This document shows, piece by piece, positions 35,030-43,687 of a DNA stretch of 64,000 bases. Below the pieces are notes generated by a model. It was not told the DNA's origin. It was given only the letters and a program-made list of their open reading frames with translations, and did no database searches. Position 1 is the stretch's first letter; every line of letters begins with the position of its first letter. The DNA lies in contig CAVTAS010000008.1 of the NCBI GenBank assembly GCA_963732765.1, positions 124,001-188,000 on the forward strand, given 5' to 3'. The translations under genes and the position numbers were made by a program. This stretch comes from JANYHF01 sp963732765 (GTDB taxonomy: Bacteria > Pseudomonadota > Alphaproteobacteria > Rhizobiales > Hyphomicrobiaceae).

Positions 35030-35409
35030 GCCGCCGCATCCGGCATGGTCAGGTCCGGCACCACGTGCACACCCTCAGCGTCCAGCGGCAGCGGCGCTTG
35101 CCACAATACAGCTGCGGCAGGCAGTGCGGCATAGAGATGCGGAAAGAGCGCTCCGCCGCGTGATTCTTCGTAGCGCAGATCCCCCGCCAGCGCGGCGACA
35201 GGTACAGCCAGCAGCACCAGATCGGTGCGGCCCGAAAAGTGCTTGCTCAGTGTGCCTGCAACTTGATCGGCCGTCGAAAAATGTATGTACCCGTCGCGTT
35301 TATCGTCCGTAGACCCAGTATAAGCGCCGGTCGCCGCGGCCTCGGACCAGGCCGCTGCTGGGCAGATCTTGAAGATCACCTGATCGTCCGGCGGTTGTTG
35401 ACTTGTCAT
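35026..35409 (-). CDS. DUF952 protein
   Basis: 127 residues. FKICPAAAWSEAAATGAYTG, DKRDGYIHFSTADQVAGTL, LVLLAVPVAAL and GGALFPHLYAALPAAAV are the DUF952 core (a small ADP-ribosyltransferase-like fold of unknown activity). Coupled to pyrD by a 4-bp overlap. Confidence 0.9.
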   Translation of the reverse strand: MTSQQPPDDQVIFKICPAAAWSEAAATGAYTGSTDDKRDGYIHFSTADQVAGTLSKHFSGRTDLVLLAVPVAALAGDLRYEESRGGALFPHLYAALPAAAVLWQAPLPLDAEGVHVVPDLTMPDAAA

Positions 35410-35610
35410 CGCTCGCGCTCACGTTGCGGCTGCGGCCGCTGACTGATTTTTGGAAGTCCGGGGCTTGCCGAGGCTTCCCAAACAGGAAATAAATCCATAG
35501 AGATAACGGGCGGCCTTCGTCAAACGCCGCAACCAACTCGCCGTCGATTCAGTCCGACATATTCCCCTCATCAGCACCTTGCGTGGCAGTTCCATGACAG
35601 TGGCGTATCA

Positions 35611-37329
35611 ATGAGCTTGGCGTTCCGGGCTGAAGCCCTCACTCTGGGGAGTCTGTTCTCCGGGGACCGGACTTTTGCTGTACCGGTTTTCCAGCGCGCC
35701 TTCTCCTGGACCTCGCGCGAGGTCGGCCAGCTCCTAGGTGACATCTGGCTCGCGTTGGAGCAAATGCGTCGGACGGAAGGACCATACAACGGTCTGCTTT
35801 TGGGCAGCCTCGTGGTGGTCGAAGAACCCGGCCGGAAAAGCGCCTGGGTCATTGATGGCAAGCAGCGGCTGACAACGTTGACCGTCATCCTGGCGACACT
35901 GCGCGATCGGCTCGGCTTGCGCGCAGCCTGGATTTCCAATCTGCTGTGGAGCAGCGATCCCGCCAACGGCGCGCATGAGGCCTCGCCCCGCCTGGTCCTG
36001 GATATCGAGGAGGACGCCTATTTCGCCGCGCAGGTGCGCCGCTTTGGCGCCAGCGACGATCCGATCGAGCCCGACGGCGACCACAAAGGCAGGCTCCGGC
36101 TGCGCGAGTGCCAACAAACCGTCTTTGACGACCTGGAGGAGCGGTCGGATGCGGAGCTGCTCGCGCTGGCAGCGTTCCTTCGCGACCAGGTGGCGCTAGT
36201 GCTGATCTCGGCGCCCGATATCGATACCGGCTTCCGGACCTTTGTGACCACCAACCACCGCGGCAAACCGCTCACGACCACCGACATCCTGAAAGCCGAG
36301 TTGATGGCGCAGGTTCCTGAGCAAACACGGGATGAACGCCTGGATCAATGGGCCAATGCCGAGCGCACGCTGGGGGGCGATTTCCAGGAGTTGCCCGGTT
36401 ACCTCAGGGCGGTCCACGGCAGGGCCCAGAGCGGCACCATCCGTGACGTCCTGGACCTCAGTCAGCGAGAGGGTGGCGCCGTCCAGTTCCTCGACACCCT
36501 GCTGTTCCCGCTGGCCGATCGCCTGCATCCGATTCTGAATGCCTCCTATGCCGGATCGCGCGCCGCCGAGCGCATCAACACATCGCTGCGCTATCTCAAA
36601 TGGCTGAAGGCGCGCGATTGGGTACCGCCGGCCCTTGCCTTTTGTGGCCGGTTTCCCGACCGCGACGCCGAGTTCGCCGTGTTCCTGGATGGCCTGGAAA
36701 GGCTTGCCTATGGCATGCAGATTCTCGGTACCGGCAATGATCGCAGGGGTGTCCGATACCGCGCCGTGATTGCCGCTTTGGGCGATCATGCAAAGCCCAA
36801 CGTCCTGCCGGCCTCGCTCTTGCTCAGCGAGGAGGAGCAGGGCACTATCCAGCTGAACGCCCGCAGCAACCTCTATCAGCGCAGCCAATCGACCTGCAAA
36901 CTGCTGTTGAAGCGCTTGAGCGCCAGTTACGCCGGCGACACCTATCTGCCCTCCTTGTCCGAATGGACGGTGGAACATCTGCTGCCACGAAACATTTCCG
37001 CCGAGAGCCCGTGGCGGCAAGCCATCCCCAACGCCGAGGAGCGCGAAGCCTGCTCGAAGATGCTTGGCAATTTGGTGCTGATCACCAAGCAGCAAAACAA
37101 GGAAGCCCGAAACAACGGCTTCGAAGTCAAGCACCGGGTCATCTTCCCGCACGGCCAGGTCTCGCCTCACGCCATCACCAATCAGGTGCTGTTCATGCGG
37201 CATTGGACCGCTGAAGACATCCGCGCGCGTGACGCCGTGCTCTTGCAGCGTGTGGCCGAGATCTGGCAGCTCAAAGGACAACCGCGCGCGCGCCGCTCGA
37301 AACAGAGCGCGCTGGCGGCAAATGCCTGA
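35611..37329 (+). CDS. DUF262/DUF1524 protein, GmrSD-like predicted restriction/anti-phage nuclease
   Basis: 572 residues. The N-terminal DUF262 domain (~1-260) has VPVFQRAFSWTSREVGQLLG, NGLLLGSLVVVEE, the ParB-like WVIDGKQRLTTLTVIL (usually DGQQR) and FVTTNHRGKPLTTTDILKAE. The C-terminal DUF1524 HNH-type nuclease domain has EWTVEHLLPRN with the catalytic His and LGNLVLITKQQNKEARN with the conserved Asn. This is the single-chain arrangement of GmrSD type IV systems, which cut DNA with modified cytosines. Other DUF262 proteins act in other anti-phage systems. It is a single-gene insertion between pyrimidine and corrinoid genes. Confidence 0.85.
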   Translation: MSLAFRAEALTLGSLFSGDRTFAVPVFQRAFSWTSREVGQLLGDIWLALEQMRRTEGPYNGLLLGSLVVVEEPGRKSAWVIDGKQRLTTLTVILATLRDRLGLRAAWISNLLWSSDPANGAHEASPRLVLDIEEDAYFAAQVRRFGASDDPIEPDGDHKGRLRLRECQQTVFDDLEERSDAELLALAAFLRDQVALVLISAPDIDTGFRTFVTTNHRGKPLTTTDILKAELMAQVPEQTRDERLDQWANAERTLGGDFQELPGYLRAVHGRAQSGTIRDVLDLSQREGGAVQFLDTLLFPLADRLHPILNASYAGSRAAERINTSLRYLKWLKARDWVPPALAFCGRFPDRDAEFAVFLDGLERLAYGMQILGTGNDRRGVRYRAVIAALGDHAKPNVLPASLLLSEEEQGTIQLNARSNLYQRSQSTCKLLLKRLSASYAGDTYLPSLSEWTVEHLLPRNISAESPWRQAIPNAEEREACSKMLGNLVLITKQQNKEARNNGFEVKHRVIFPHGQVSPHAITNQVLFMRHWTAEDIRARDAVLLQRVAEIWQLKGQPRARRSKQSALAANA

Positions 37330-37449
37330 TCCGGCCAGCGCTGTCGCACGCGACATCCGCGCCGGTCGCAACCAGCCGCGCCTTGACACTGCGGCGCGGG
37401 CTAAGGCATAGCCCGGCAAGACCTTTTCGTGCGCTTCCGGAGCTGACCC

Positions 37450-38152
37450 ATGGCCGATGACGATATCGTTCTCGAGAACCTCTCCGACGACGCCCTCGTC
37501 AAGCAGATGCATGACGACCTCTACGATGGCCTGAAGGCCGAGATCGAAGAGGGCGTGCATATTCTCCTGAACCGCAAATGGGCGCCTTACGACGTGCTGA
37601 CTAAAGCGCTGGTCGAGGGCATGCGCATCGTCGGCGAAGATTTCCGCGACGGCATTCTCTTCGTGCCGGAGGTGCTGCTTGAGCGCCAACGCCATGAAGG
37701 CGGGCATGTTCATCCTGCGCCCGCTGTTGATCGCCACCGGCGCGCCCAAGCAGGGCAAGATGGTGGTCGGCACCGTCAAGGGCGACATCCACGACATCGG
37801 CAAGAACCTGGTCGGCATGATGATGGAAGGCGCCGGCTTCGAGGTGATCGACCTCGGCATCAACAACCCGGTCGAAAAGTACCTGGCTGCCATCGAAGAG
37901 CACAAGCCCGACATCCTGGGCATGTCCGCCCTGCTGACCACCACCATGCCGTACATGAAGGTGGTGGTGGACACCCTCAAGCAAAAGGGCATCCGCGACG
38001 AGCTGATCGTGATGGTCGGCGGCGCGCCGCTGAACGAGGAATTCGGCAAGGCCGTGGGGGCGGACGCCTACTGCCGCGATGCGGCCGTGGCCGTGGAGAC
38101 GGCCAAGGAGCTGATCAAGCGCAAGCATAATCAGCTGGGGTCACGGTCTTAG
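37450..38152 (+). CDS. Corrinoid (B12-binding) methyl-carrier protein (one apparent frameshift)
   Basis: About 233 residues after correction. The N-terminal ~90 residues are the four-helix cap (LSDDALVKQMHDDLYDGLKA, YDVLTKALVEGMRIVGEDF). The B12 domain has KGDIHDIGKNLVGMMMEGAG, whose His is the lower cobalt ligand, and later LGMSALLTTTMPYMK and VMVGGAPLNEEF. Such proteins carry methyl groups for MttB-, MtgB- or MtaB-type methyltransferases. The frame breaks at CTTG (37679-37680): removing a T joins LFVPEVLL to SANAMKAGMFILRPLL. No methyltransferase partner or RamA-type reactivator is in the window. It may use cobalamin made with the CobST chelatase encoded 6 kb away. Confidence 0.85.
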
Positions 38153-38164
38153 GGGCTGGAGACT

Positions 38165-38385
38165 GTAGGTTGGGTCAAGATCTTGCGCGACCCAACGTTG
38201 CAAGCGCCGCCTGTGGATGTTGGGTCGCGCTGAAACGCTTGACCCAACCTACATTTTCAACTCCAGCACTAATCCAATCACCACCGGTATGTTGTCAAAC
38301 CTGGGTCGAGCACTTCGCACCACCCGACACTGCAACACCGCCCATGAACGTTGGGTCGGGCTGAAAACGCTTGACCCGACGCCGG
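38165..38385. repeat. Repeat family A, copies 2 and 3
   Basis: Copy 2 (38165-38252) has GTAGGTTGGGTCAAG and CTTGACCCAACCTAC arms as in copy 1, with internal GCGACCCAAC / GTTGGGTCGC. A second, diverged copy ends at 38385 (GTTGGGTCGGGCT, CGCTTGACCCGAC). Together they fill the gap between the corrinoid gene and nhaA. Confidence 0.85.
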
Positions 38386-38433
38386 TCCTTCGGCCGTATC
38401 GCGCCAACCAAGTCGCCACTTGAGAGGCCCCTT

Positions 38434-39603
38434 GTGAACGCTCTGATCGACCGAACCAACGCGTTCTTGCGGCATGAGGCAGCTAGCGGCGTCGTTCTTC
38501 TCGCCGCAGCCATTCTAGCGCTGGCGCTGAGCAACTCGCCGTTGGCGTGGACCTACGACGCGCTCTTGCACACGCCTGCGTCCGTTCGCATCGGCGACTA
38601 TTCACTCGACAAGTCGCTGCTGCATTGGATCAACGACGGGTTGATGGCGATTTTCTTCTTCCTGATTGGTCTTGAAGTGAAGCGTGAGCTTCTGGTCGGC
38701 GACCTGTCGACGGTGCGGCGCGCCGTTCTCCCGCTGATCGCGGCCGTTGGCGGAATGGCCGTTCCGGCCTTGATATATGCGCTCGTCAATGCCGGGAGCC
38801 CGGTGGGGCTCAGGGGATGGGCGATACCGGCTGCGACGGACATCGCCTTCGCGGTCGGTGTATTGGCGCTGCTGGGTTCGCGGGCGCCGGCGTCCTTGAA
38901 GGTATTCCTGCTGGCGCTGGCGATTGCCGACGATCTCGGCGCGATCGTCATCATTGCGGTGTTCTATGCCCAGGATCTCGCACCGGTCGCGCTCGGCCTC
39001 GCATTGGCCGGGGCGGCTGTCCTGTTCGTTCTCAATCGCACGAACGTGCGCTCTTTTGTACCCTTTACGATCGTCGGCATCTTCATGTGGGCGTGCGTGC
39101 TGGAATCAGGCGTACATGCAACACTTGCCGGCGTCGCTCTGGCATTGGCCATCCCGCTTGACAAGGAAGGAGATGATCTCTCGATGCTGGAGCGGGCCGA
39201 GAACGCGCTCGAACCGTGGGTTCATTTCGGCGTCGCCCCGATCTTCGCCTTCGCCAATGCCGGCGTGTCGCTGGCAGGGCTGACGTTCGCGTCCGTGGTT
39301 ACACCGATCCCCCTGGGCATCGCTGCGGGTCTGTTTCTCGGCAAACAGATCGGCATCTTCGCCAGCACCTGGATCGCAGTGAAGGCTGGCATCGGGGCAA
39401 TACCGCCGGGGGCGAACTGGCGGCAGATCTATGGCGTTGCGGTGCTTGGCGGCATCGGTTTTACCATGAGCCTGTTCATCGGCACGTTGGCATTCCCCGA
39501 ACCTTCCCATGCAGCTCCAGTTCGCCTTGGAGTGCTGGTGGGCTCGATCCTTTCGGCGGTTGTCGGATACTTGGTGCTCGCAAGTCCCTGGGCCCGGCGC
39601 TGA
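38434..39603 (+). CDS. nhaA: Na+/H+ antiporter NhaA
   Basis: 389 residues with about 12 membrane helices. GVVLLAAAILALALSNSPLA, HWINDGLMAIFFFLIGLEVK, IPAATDIAFAVGVLALLG and LALAIADDLGAIVIIAVFY carry the two neighbouring Asp residues of the ion site (IADDLGA). FGVAPIFAFANAGVSL and GIGFTMSLFIGTLAF follow the family. I use GTG with GAGAGG upstream; the in-frame region before it lies in the repeat and is not conserved. Role: sodium and pH homeostasis. Confidence 0.94.
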   Translation: MNALIDRTNAFLRHEAASGVVLLAAAILALALSNSPLAWTYDALLHTPASVRIGDYSLDKSLLHWINDGLMAIFFFLIGLEVKRELLVGDLSTVRRAVLPLIAAVGGMAVPALIYALVNAGSPVGLRGWAIPAATDIAFAVGVLALLGSRAPASLKVFLLALAIADDLGAIVIIAVFYAQDLAPVALGLALAGAAVLFVLNRTNVRSFVPFTIVGIFMWACVLESGVHATLAGVALALAIPLDKEGDDLSMLERAENALEPWVHFGVAPIFAFANAGVSLAGLTFASVVTPIPLGIAAGLFLGKQIGIFASTWIAVKAGIGAIPPGANWRQIYGVAVLGGIGFTMSLFIGTLAFPEPSHAAPVRLGVLVGSILSAVVGYLVLASPWARR

Positions 39604-39664
39604 TACGGGAGTTGAGACCGACAAGCGATTTGTATCCCCGCCAGGCCTGCGCTATATGACAGGC

Positions 39665-39761
39665 GGGAGGTTGGCGCGGGCGTGGCTCTCGCCAACCGGG
39701 TCAGGACCGGAAGGTAGCAGCCCTAACGAATTGGTCACGGGTCGTTGCCAGCCTCCTTTGT
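39665..39761 (+). ncRNA. ffs: Signal recognition particle RNA (4.5S type)
   Basis: The apical SRP hairpin is unmistakable: GGGTCAGGACCGGAAGGTA followed by GCAGCCC, with the GGAA tetraloop, symmetric and asymmetric internal loops that bind Ffh. The long stem closes with GGGAGGTTGGC / GCCAGCCTCC. Total ~97 nt, the usual short bacterial form. Ends are approximate. It lies between nhaA and the acyl-CoA dehydrogenase-like gene. Confidence 0.95.
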
Positions 39762-39800
39762 CGTCTCCGGCTTGGCCGTCGAGACGCTCCGGGTGATCGC

Positions 39801-40952
39801 TCAATAAACGCTGGTCACCGGCAATCCCAGGGCCATCGCCCCGGCATATTCGGCTTGCGGCCCGGACTGCAGCGGATGAAAGCGCGCGGCCTGGATGTCC
39901 CGGAAGCGCCGCTCCAGCCCGGCCGAGCGGTAGAAGCCCACACCGCCAGCCACTTCCATCGCCAGCTCGACAGCCGCGATCGCGTGCTGCTCGGCCAGAC
40001 TGCGGCCGATCATGACCTGGTTGACGGTCGCGGCCGATGGCGCGTTCAGGCGCACCGCCGCCAGCATGGAGTCAACGGCCATCCGCGCACCGGCCAGTTC
40101 AGTCTCCATGCGGCCTGCCAGCTCCACGGTATGCCGGCCGGGACCTTTGCGCGTTGCGTGCCCGACGGCGATGTCCCGCGCACTCTCGGCCACCCCGAGA
40201 TAGGCGCTGTAAACCAGCGGAAACGCGATGGTCGCGATGATCTGGAACAACGGATGCCACTCGCCCGCCTTGCGTTTCAGCGCCACGGCCGCTTCGGGCA
40301 CCACGTGGCCGTCGATCATCACATCGTGCGAGCCCGAGCCGCGCATGCCCATGGTGTGCCAGGTATCGAGAACCGTCACCTGCGGCGAGGTCATGGGCAC
40401 GCCGAAGTGCAGCACCATCGGGCCCTCGGCCGTCGCCAGAATGGCGCTGGTCATCAGCAGATTGCCACTGGGCGCGCCCGACGTGAAGATCTTGCGTGCC
40501 GTGATGCGGTAGCCGCCCTCGACCTTTTCGGCTGTGCCGGAGCCGCCGATCCAGTCCGAGCCGCCGCTGGAGAGCAGCTGCAACCGCTCGGCTGCGATGC
40601 GTTTCAACAGCGGCTCGACTGCGGCGATCTTCTGATGCTGCCAGCGCCAGGCCGGAATAGCGACTTGATGCGTATGCATCGAGAAGGCGAGGCCGGTTGA
40701 GCCACAATGGTAGGCGATGGTGCGAAGCATGGCGGCGAGTTCGTCGGGATCGGCCCCGCCGCCGCCCAGCTCGCTCGGAACGCCCGCCTCCAGGAGGCCA
40801 GCGGATTTTATCTCGGCAAAGTTCTCGGAAACATAGTTGTCGTGGTCGTTCGACGCCTCGGCGCGCTTGGCAAAGATAGGGCCGAGATCCTGTGCGATTT
40901 CGCTGGCGCTGCGGACTGTCACTGGATTGGCCTTGAGGGCGACTGCGGACAT
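39801..40952 (-). CDS. Acyl-CoA dehydrogenase-family flavoprotein
   Basis: 383 residues. The N-terminal helical domain has GLLEAGVPSELGGGGADPDE, and the middle beta domain has YRITARKIFTSGAPSGNLLM and WHTMGMRGSGSHDVMIDG. The C-terminal helical domain has VAGGVGFYRSAGLERRFRDI. The overall pattern fits the DszC/SfnC-like or broad-specificity acyl-CoA dehydrogenase group rather than a classical beta-oxidation enzyme. Start at MSAVAL is preferred because AGGAG sits 6 nt upstream; an ATG two codons earlier touches that site. Divergent from an HxlR regulator that probably controls it. Confidence 0.8.
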   Translation of the reverse strand: MSAVALKANPVTVRSASEIAQDLGPIFAKRAEASNDHDNYVSENFAEIKSAGLLEAGVPSELGGGGADPDELAAMLRTIAYHCGSTGLAFSMHTHQVAIPAWRWQHQKIAAVEPLLKRIAAERLQLLSSGGSDWIGGSGTAEKVEGGYRITARKIFTSGAPSGNLLMTSAILATAEGPMVLHFGVPMTSPQVTVLDTWHTMGMRGSGSHDVMIDGHVVPEAAVALKRKAGEWHPLFQIIATIAFPLVYSAYLGVAESARDIAVGHATRKGPGRHTVELAGRMETELAGARMAVDSMLAAVRLNAPSAATVNQVMIGRSLAEQHAIAAVELAMEVAGGVGFYRSAGLERRFRDIQAARFHPLQSGPQAEYAGAMALGLPVTSVY

Positions 40953-41156
40953 GGGCATCTCCTGGGGTCGGGTTGGCGATGATCCATAATCGCGCTCTTG
41001 TCGGGTGCGCTCCAGTCCTGGAACTGTACCGGACGAGTTTGGCTCGCTCGCTGCTGAGAGGGTTGCGCGAGCGGGCGAGAGCGCCGCGAACCACGCCAAC
41101 AAGCGCACCGGTCAAGCAGAACACAGTCCGCGCCGTCGCACCGTTGACTGCGACCA

Positions 41157-41177
41157 CTAGTATAGTATTTGTACTAG
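41157..41177. promoter_or_regulatory. Inverted repeat, candidate HxlR operator
   Basis: CTAGTA and TACTAG arms separated by 9 bp, in the gap between the divergent dehydrogenase and HxlR genes, 46 bp before the hxlR start. HxlR/MarR-fold regulators bind such inverted repeats and usually regulate the divergent neighbour. Confidence 0.5.
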
Positions 41178-41222
41178 CCTATGGGGGCTGCTCAAGCGAC
41201 AACGCCAGCACGGAGCGCAACC

Positions 41223-41933
41223 ATGTCAGACAGCCACTTCCAGTCCAGTTACGGCCAGTTCTGCCCAGTGTCGATGGCGGCCGAGATCGTCTGCACGCGC
41301 TGGACCGCGTTGGTGCTCCGCGAACTGCTGGCCGGTTCCAGGCGGTTCAACGATATTCGCCGCGGGGTGCCGCTGATGTCGCCCTCGCTGCTCTCCAAGC
41401 GATTGAAAGAATTGGAAGAAGCCGGTGTGATCGTCACCCTGCCGATCGCCAAGACAAATGGCGGCGACAGTTTCGAATACCGACTGACCCCGGCAGGCGA
41501 GGATTTGATGCCCGTGGTCATGGCGTTGGGTGTCTGGGGACAGCGCTGGATCGAGTCCTCGGTCTCCCTGAAGAACCTCGACCCGTCCCTTCTGATGTGG
41601 GACATGCGCCGCAACCTCGACCCGACGCCGCTGCCGCCGCGCCGCTGCACCATCAACTTTTTGTATCCGGAACTGCAGCCCGAGCAAACGCTCCTGGTGG
41701 CTGGTCATCATGCCGGCGAGGTCGATCTCTGCTCGGCGCATCCCGGTTTCGAGATCGATCTTTATGTAAAGAGCCCGCTGCGCAGCATGACCGCGATTTG
41801 GATGGGGCTAACGACGGTGCAACGCGAGGTTGAGGCTGGACATATGGAGTTGATTGGCGATCGCGCCATTGCCCAGGCCATGCAGACTTGGCTTGGCCTC
41901 AGCCCCTTCGCCAAGGAGAAATCCGCGCGTTGA
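41223..41933 (+). CDS. HxlR-family winged-helix regulator
   Basis: 236 residues. The HxlR domain comes first: CPVSMAAEIVCTRWTALVLR, FNDIRRGVPLMSPSLLSKRL and YRLTPAGEDLMPVV. The extra ~110 C-terminal residues (RRCTINFLYPELQPEQ, EVDLCSAHPGFEIDLYV) resemble the SCP2-like ligand domain found in longer HxlR proteins. ATG start after GGAG. It probably controls the divergent dehydrogenase through the inverted repeat between them. Confidence 0.87.
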   Translation: MSDSHFQSSYGQFCPVSMAAEIVCTRWTALVLRELLAGSRRFNDIRRGVPLMSPSLLSKRLKELEEAGVIVTLPIAKTNGGDSFEYRLTPAGEDLMPVVMALGVWGQRWIESSVSLKNLDPSLLMWDMRRNLDPTPLPPRRCTINFLYPELQPEQTLLVAGHHAGEVDLCSAHPGFEIDLYVKSPLRSMTAIWMGLTTVQREVEAGHMELIGDRAIAQAMQTWLGLSPFAKEKSAR

Positions 41934-41984
41934 TCCTACCCCTGCCGACCGAAAACCGGCCCGGCTGGTCGCTACCCCCAAAAC

Positions 41985-42021
41985 AAAACCCGGGCAAGCC
42001 ATCGCTGGCTGACCCGGGTTT
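41985..42021. terminator. Bidirectional intrinsic terminator
   Basis: AAAACCCGGG / CCCGGGTTTC stem with an inner GCCATCGCTGGC hairpin loop. A-run on the left and T-run on the right serve the convergent hxlR and DUF1127 genes. Confidence 0.8.
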
Positions 42022-42059
42022 CATCGCAACTGAGCTGTGCTCAGAAATCGTAGATGGTG

Positions 42060-42425
42060 TTAGGCGGCCTTGGCGGCGGCCAAATTGTCGTTCACCGGCG
42101 CATCGACGCCCGGACGGCCATGCATGACGGCATCCATGATGCCGCCGCGGGCGATGCCCAGGTCGGCCAGTTCGCTGTCGGTGTAGCTTTCCAGCTCGCG
42201 AACCGCGCTCTTGATGCGGGTGGCGGCGAGGCGAACGCCGTGGTCGTCGGCGTCGATGCGCCAGGGCCAGCTGGCGACGCCAGCATCCAGAAGCTCGCGC
42301 GAGATGGAGATGTCGGCGAGCGTGCGATCGTCGAGCTGCAGGAGCAACTTGCGGTCGCGGCGGCGCGCCAGGTAGAGGGCGACGTCGCTGCTCAGGGTCT
42401 GGAAGCGGCTGCTTAGGGTGCTCAT
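42060..42425 (-). CDS. DUF1127-domain protein, two motif copies
   Basis: 121 residues. DUF1127 (YjiS-like) proteins are small, Arg-rich and often RNA-associated in Alphaproteobacteria. This one shows the motif twice: RRDRKLLLQLDDRTLADISI near residue 25 and RELESYTDSELADLGIARGG near residue 75, so it is longer than the usual 45-70 residues. The ATG chosen has GAGG upstream; an in-frame ATG 12 codons earlier is possible. Confidence 0.82.
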   Translation of the reverse strand: MSTLSSRFQTLSSDVALYLARRRDRKLLLQLDDRTLADISISRELLDAGVASWPWRIDADDHGVRLAATRIKSAVRELESYTDSELADLGIARGGIMDAVMHGRPGVDAPVNDNLAAAKAA

Positions 42426-42589
42426 GATCTTCAACCTCGTTCGTGAATTCGTCTTGCTCATCTCGGCCGCTCAGGTCTGTGCCCGTGCTTGCCACTGGGC
42501 TGAAGGTATGTCAGCTTGTGCACCGCAGCAATTTCCTTCTTTTGTGCTGTCTTGAAAGAATTACTAAACAGGCCTATATCTTTGCTATC

Positions 42590-43513
42590 ATGAGCCAACA
42601 CCTCTCACATCTTAACGCTTTGAAAACATTTGAGGTGGTCGCTCGCCACCAAAGTGTCCGAAAAGCGGCAGAAGAGCTCAATGTGACACCTGCAGCGGTC
42701 AGTCACCAGGTGAAAAAACTGGAAGAATACTTTGGGATTACTCTTTTCAACCGCCAGGAAGGACGATTTGAGCTGACACAAGTCGGGCACGCTGCTTTGC
42801 CTAAGCTGCAGGAAGGATTTGAGAACTTGTCTCTTGCAGTGCAGCAATTGCGCGCCGTAACGGGCCGTCGCACGCTGCGGGTGCTGGCCGCGCCGTCCTT
42901 CGCGGCCAAGTGGGTGGCACCAAGACTCAACCGGTTTTTGGCCCGCCAGCCGGACATCGATATCGAACTATCGTCGTCGTCGGACCTGATCTCCGAGAAT
43001 GTTCCTGCGTCGGCCATCAGCGCCGCGCTGCGCCAGAAAGAAGTCGATATCGCGATTCCGTTCGGGCGCGGGCGGTTCCCCGGATGCAAGGCGACCAAGC
43101 TGATGGCGGTGGAGGCGGTGCCGCTGTGCAGCCCCAGCTATCTGGAGGCGGCAAATCTGAATGAGCCAGCCGATCTGCTTGCAGCACACGCTGCTGCACG
43201 ACAACACGAGATATCCCGAGAATCCGACCTGGAGCGACTGGATGGCGCTGGCCGGCCTGAGCAAGGCCGACGGCACGCGCGGCATTCATTTCGACCACGC
43301 CGTGCAGGCGCTGGAGGCAGCGATCGGCGGCCAGGGCGTTGCGCTCAGCCTGAAGCCGTTGGCGACAGCCGATCTCGCGGCCGGCCGGCTGGTGATCCCG
43401 TTCGATATCGCGCTGCCGCTGAAAATTTCCTACTACATGGTGCAGGACCAGGGCGAACCGGACAGCGCGTCGAAGCGTTCCGCGATTGGGTGATGGAGGA
43501 GGCGGCGGCTTAG
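42590..43513 (+). CDS. GcvA-like LysR-type regulator (two apparent compensating frameshifts)
   Basis: 307 residues. The HTH domain HLNALKTFEVVARHQSVRKA, ELNVTPAAVSHQVKKLEEYF and GITLFNRQEGRFELT is typical of the GcvA branch. The effector domain begins RTLRVLAAPSFAAKWVAPRL. Between 43179 and about 43470 the correct protein is in another frame: removing one T from CTTG at 43179 gives LLQHTLLHDNTRYPENPTWS and later AIGGQGVALSLKPLA. A missing base near 43470 returns to VEAFRDWVMEE. The 5' part is AT-richer than its surroundings. No obvious target gene adjoins it. Confidence 0.8.
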   Translation: MSQHLSHLNALKTFEVVARHQSVRKAAEELNVTPAAVSHQVKKLEEYFGITLFNRQEGRFELTQVGHAALPKLQEGFENLSLAVQQLRAVTGRRTLRVLAAPSFAAKWVAPRLNRFLARQPDIDIELSSSSDLISENVPASAISAALRQKEVDIAIPFGRGRFPGCKATKLMAVEAVPLCSPSYLEAANLNEPADLLAAHAAARQHEISRESDLERLDGAGRPEQGRRHARHSFRPRRAGAGGSDRRPGRCAQPEAVGDSRSRGRPAGDPVRYRAAAENFLLHGAGPGRTGQRVEAFRDWVMEEAAA

Positions 43514-43517
43514 GGGC

Positions 43518-43667
43518 GGGGACATGAAGTCCATCGTCAGCGTTGGCGCCTGTGCCTTCTCTCCGGCCAGCTGGGCTGTTGCTGACGATGAACATCATGT
43601 CCCCGGCGGGTTGATATGCCGCTTGGCTTCTGGCTATGTGCCAGGCGAAGATGAACAACATGTCCCC
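43518..43667. repeat. Repeat family B, copy 2 (one palindrome plus half)
   Basis: Hairpin 43518-43604: GGGGACATGAAGTCCATCGT with ACGATGAACATCATGTCCCC. A lone right arm AGATGAACAACATGTCCCC ends at 43667 without its left partner. It lies between the LysR gene and cobS, starting 4 bp after the lysR stop. Confidence 0.85.
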
Positions 43668-43687
43668 AGAAACGGACCCGCACAATC

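Noticed and set aside
36196..38049. 617-codon open frame antisense to the DUF262 and corrinoid genes
   Set aside because: Both sense genes have clear domains and catalytic motifs; the antisense product shows none.
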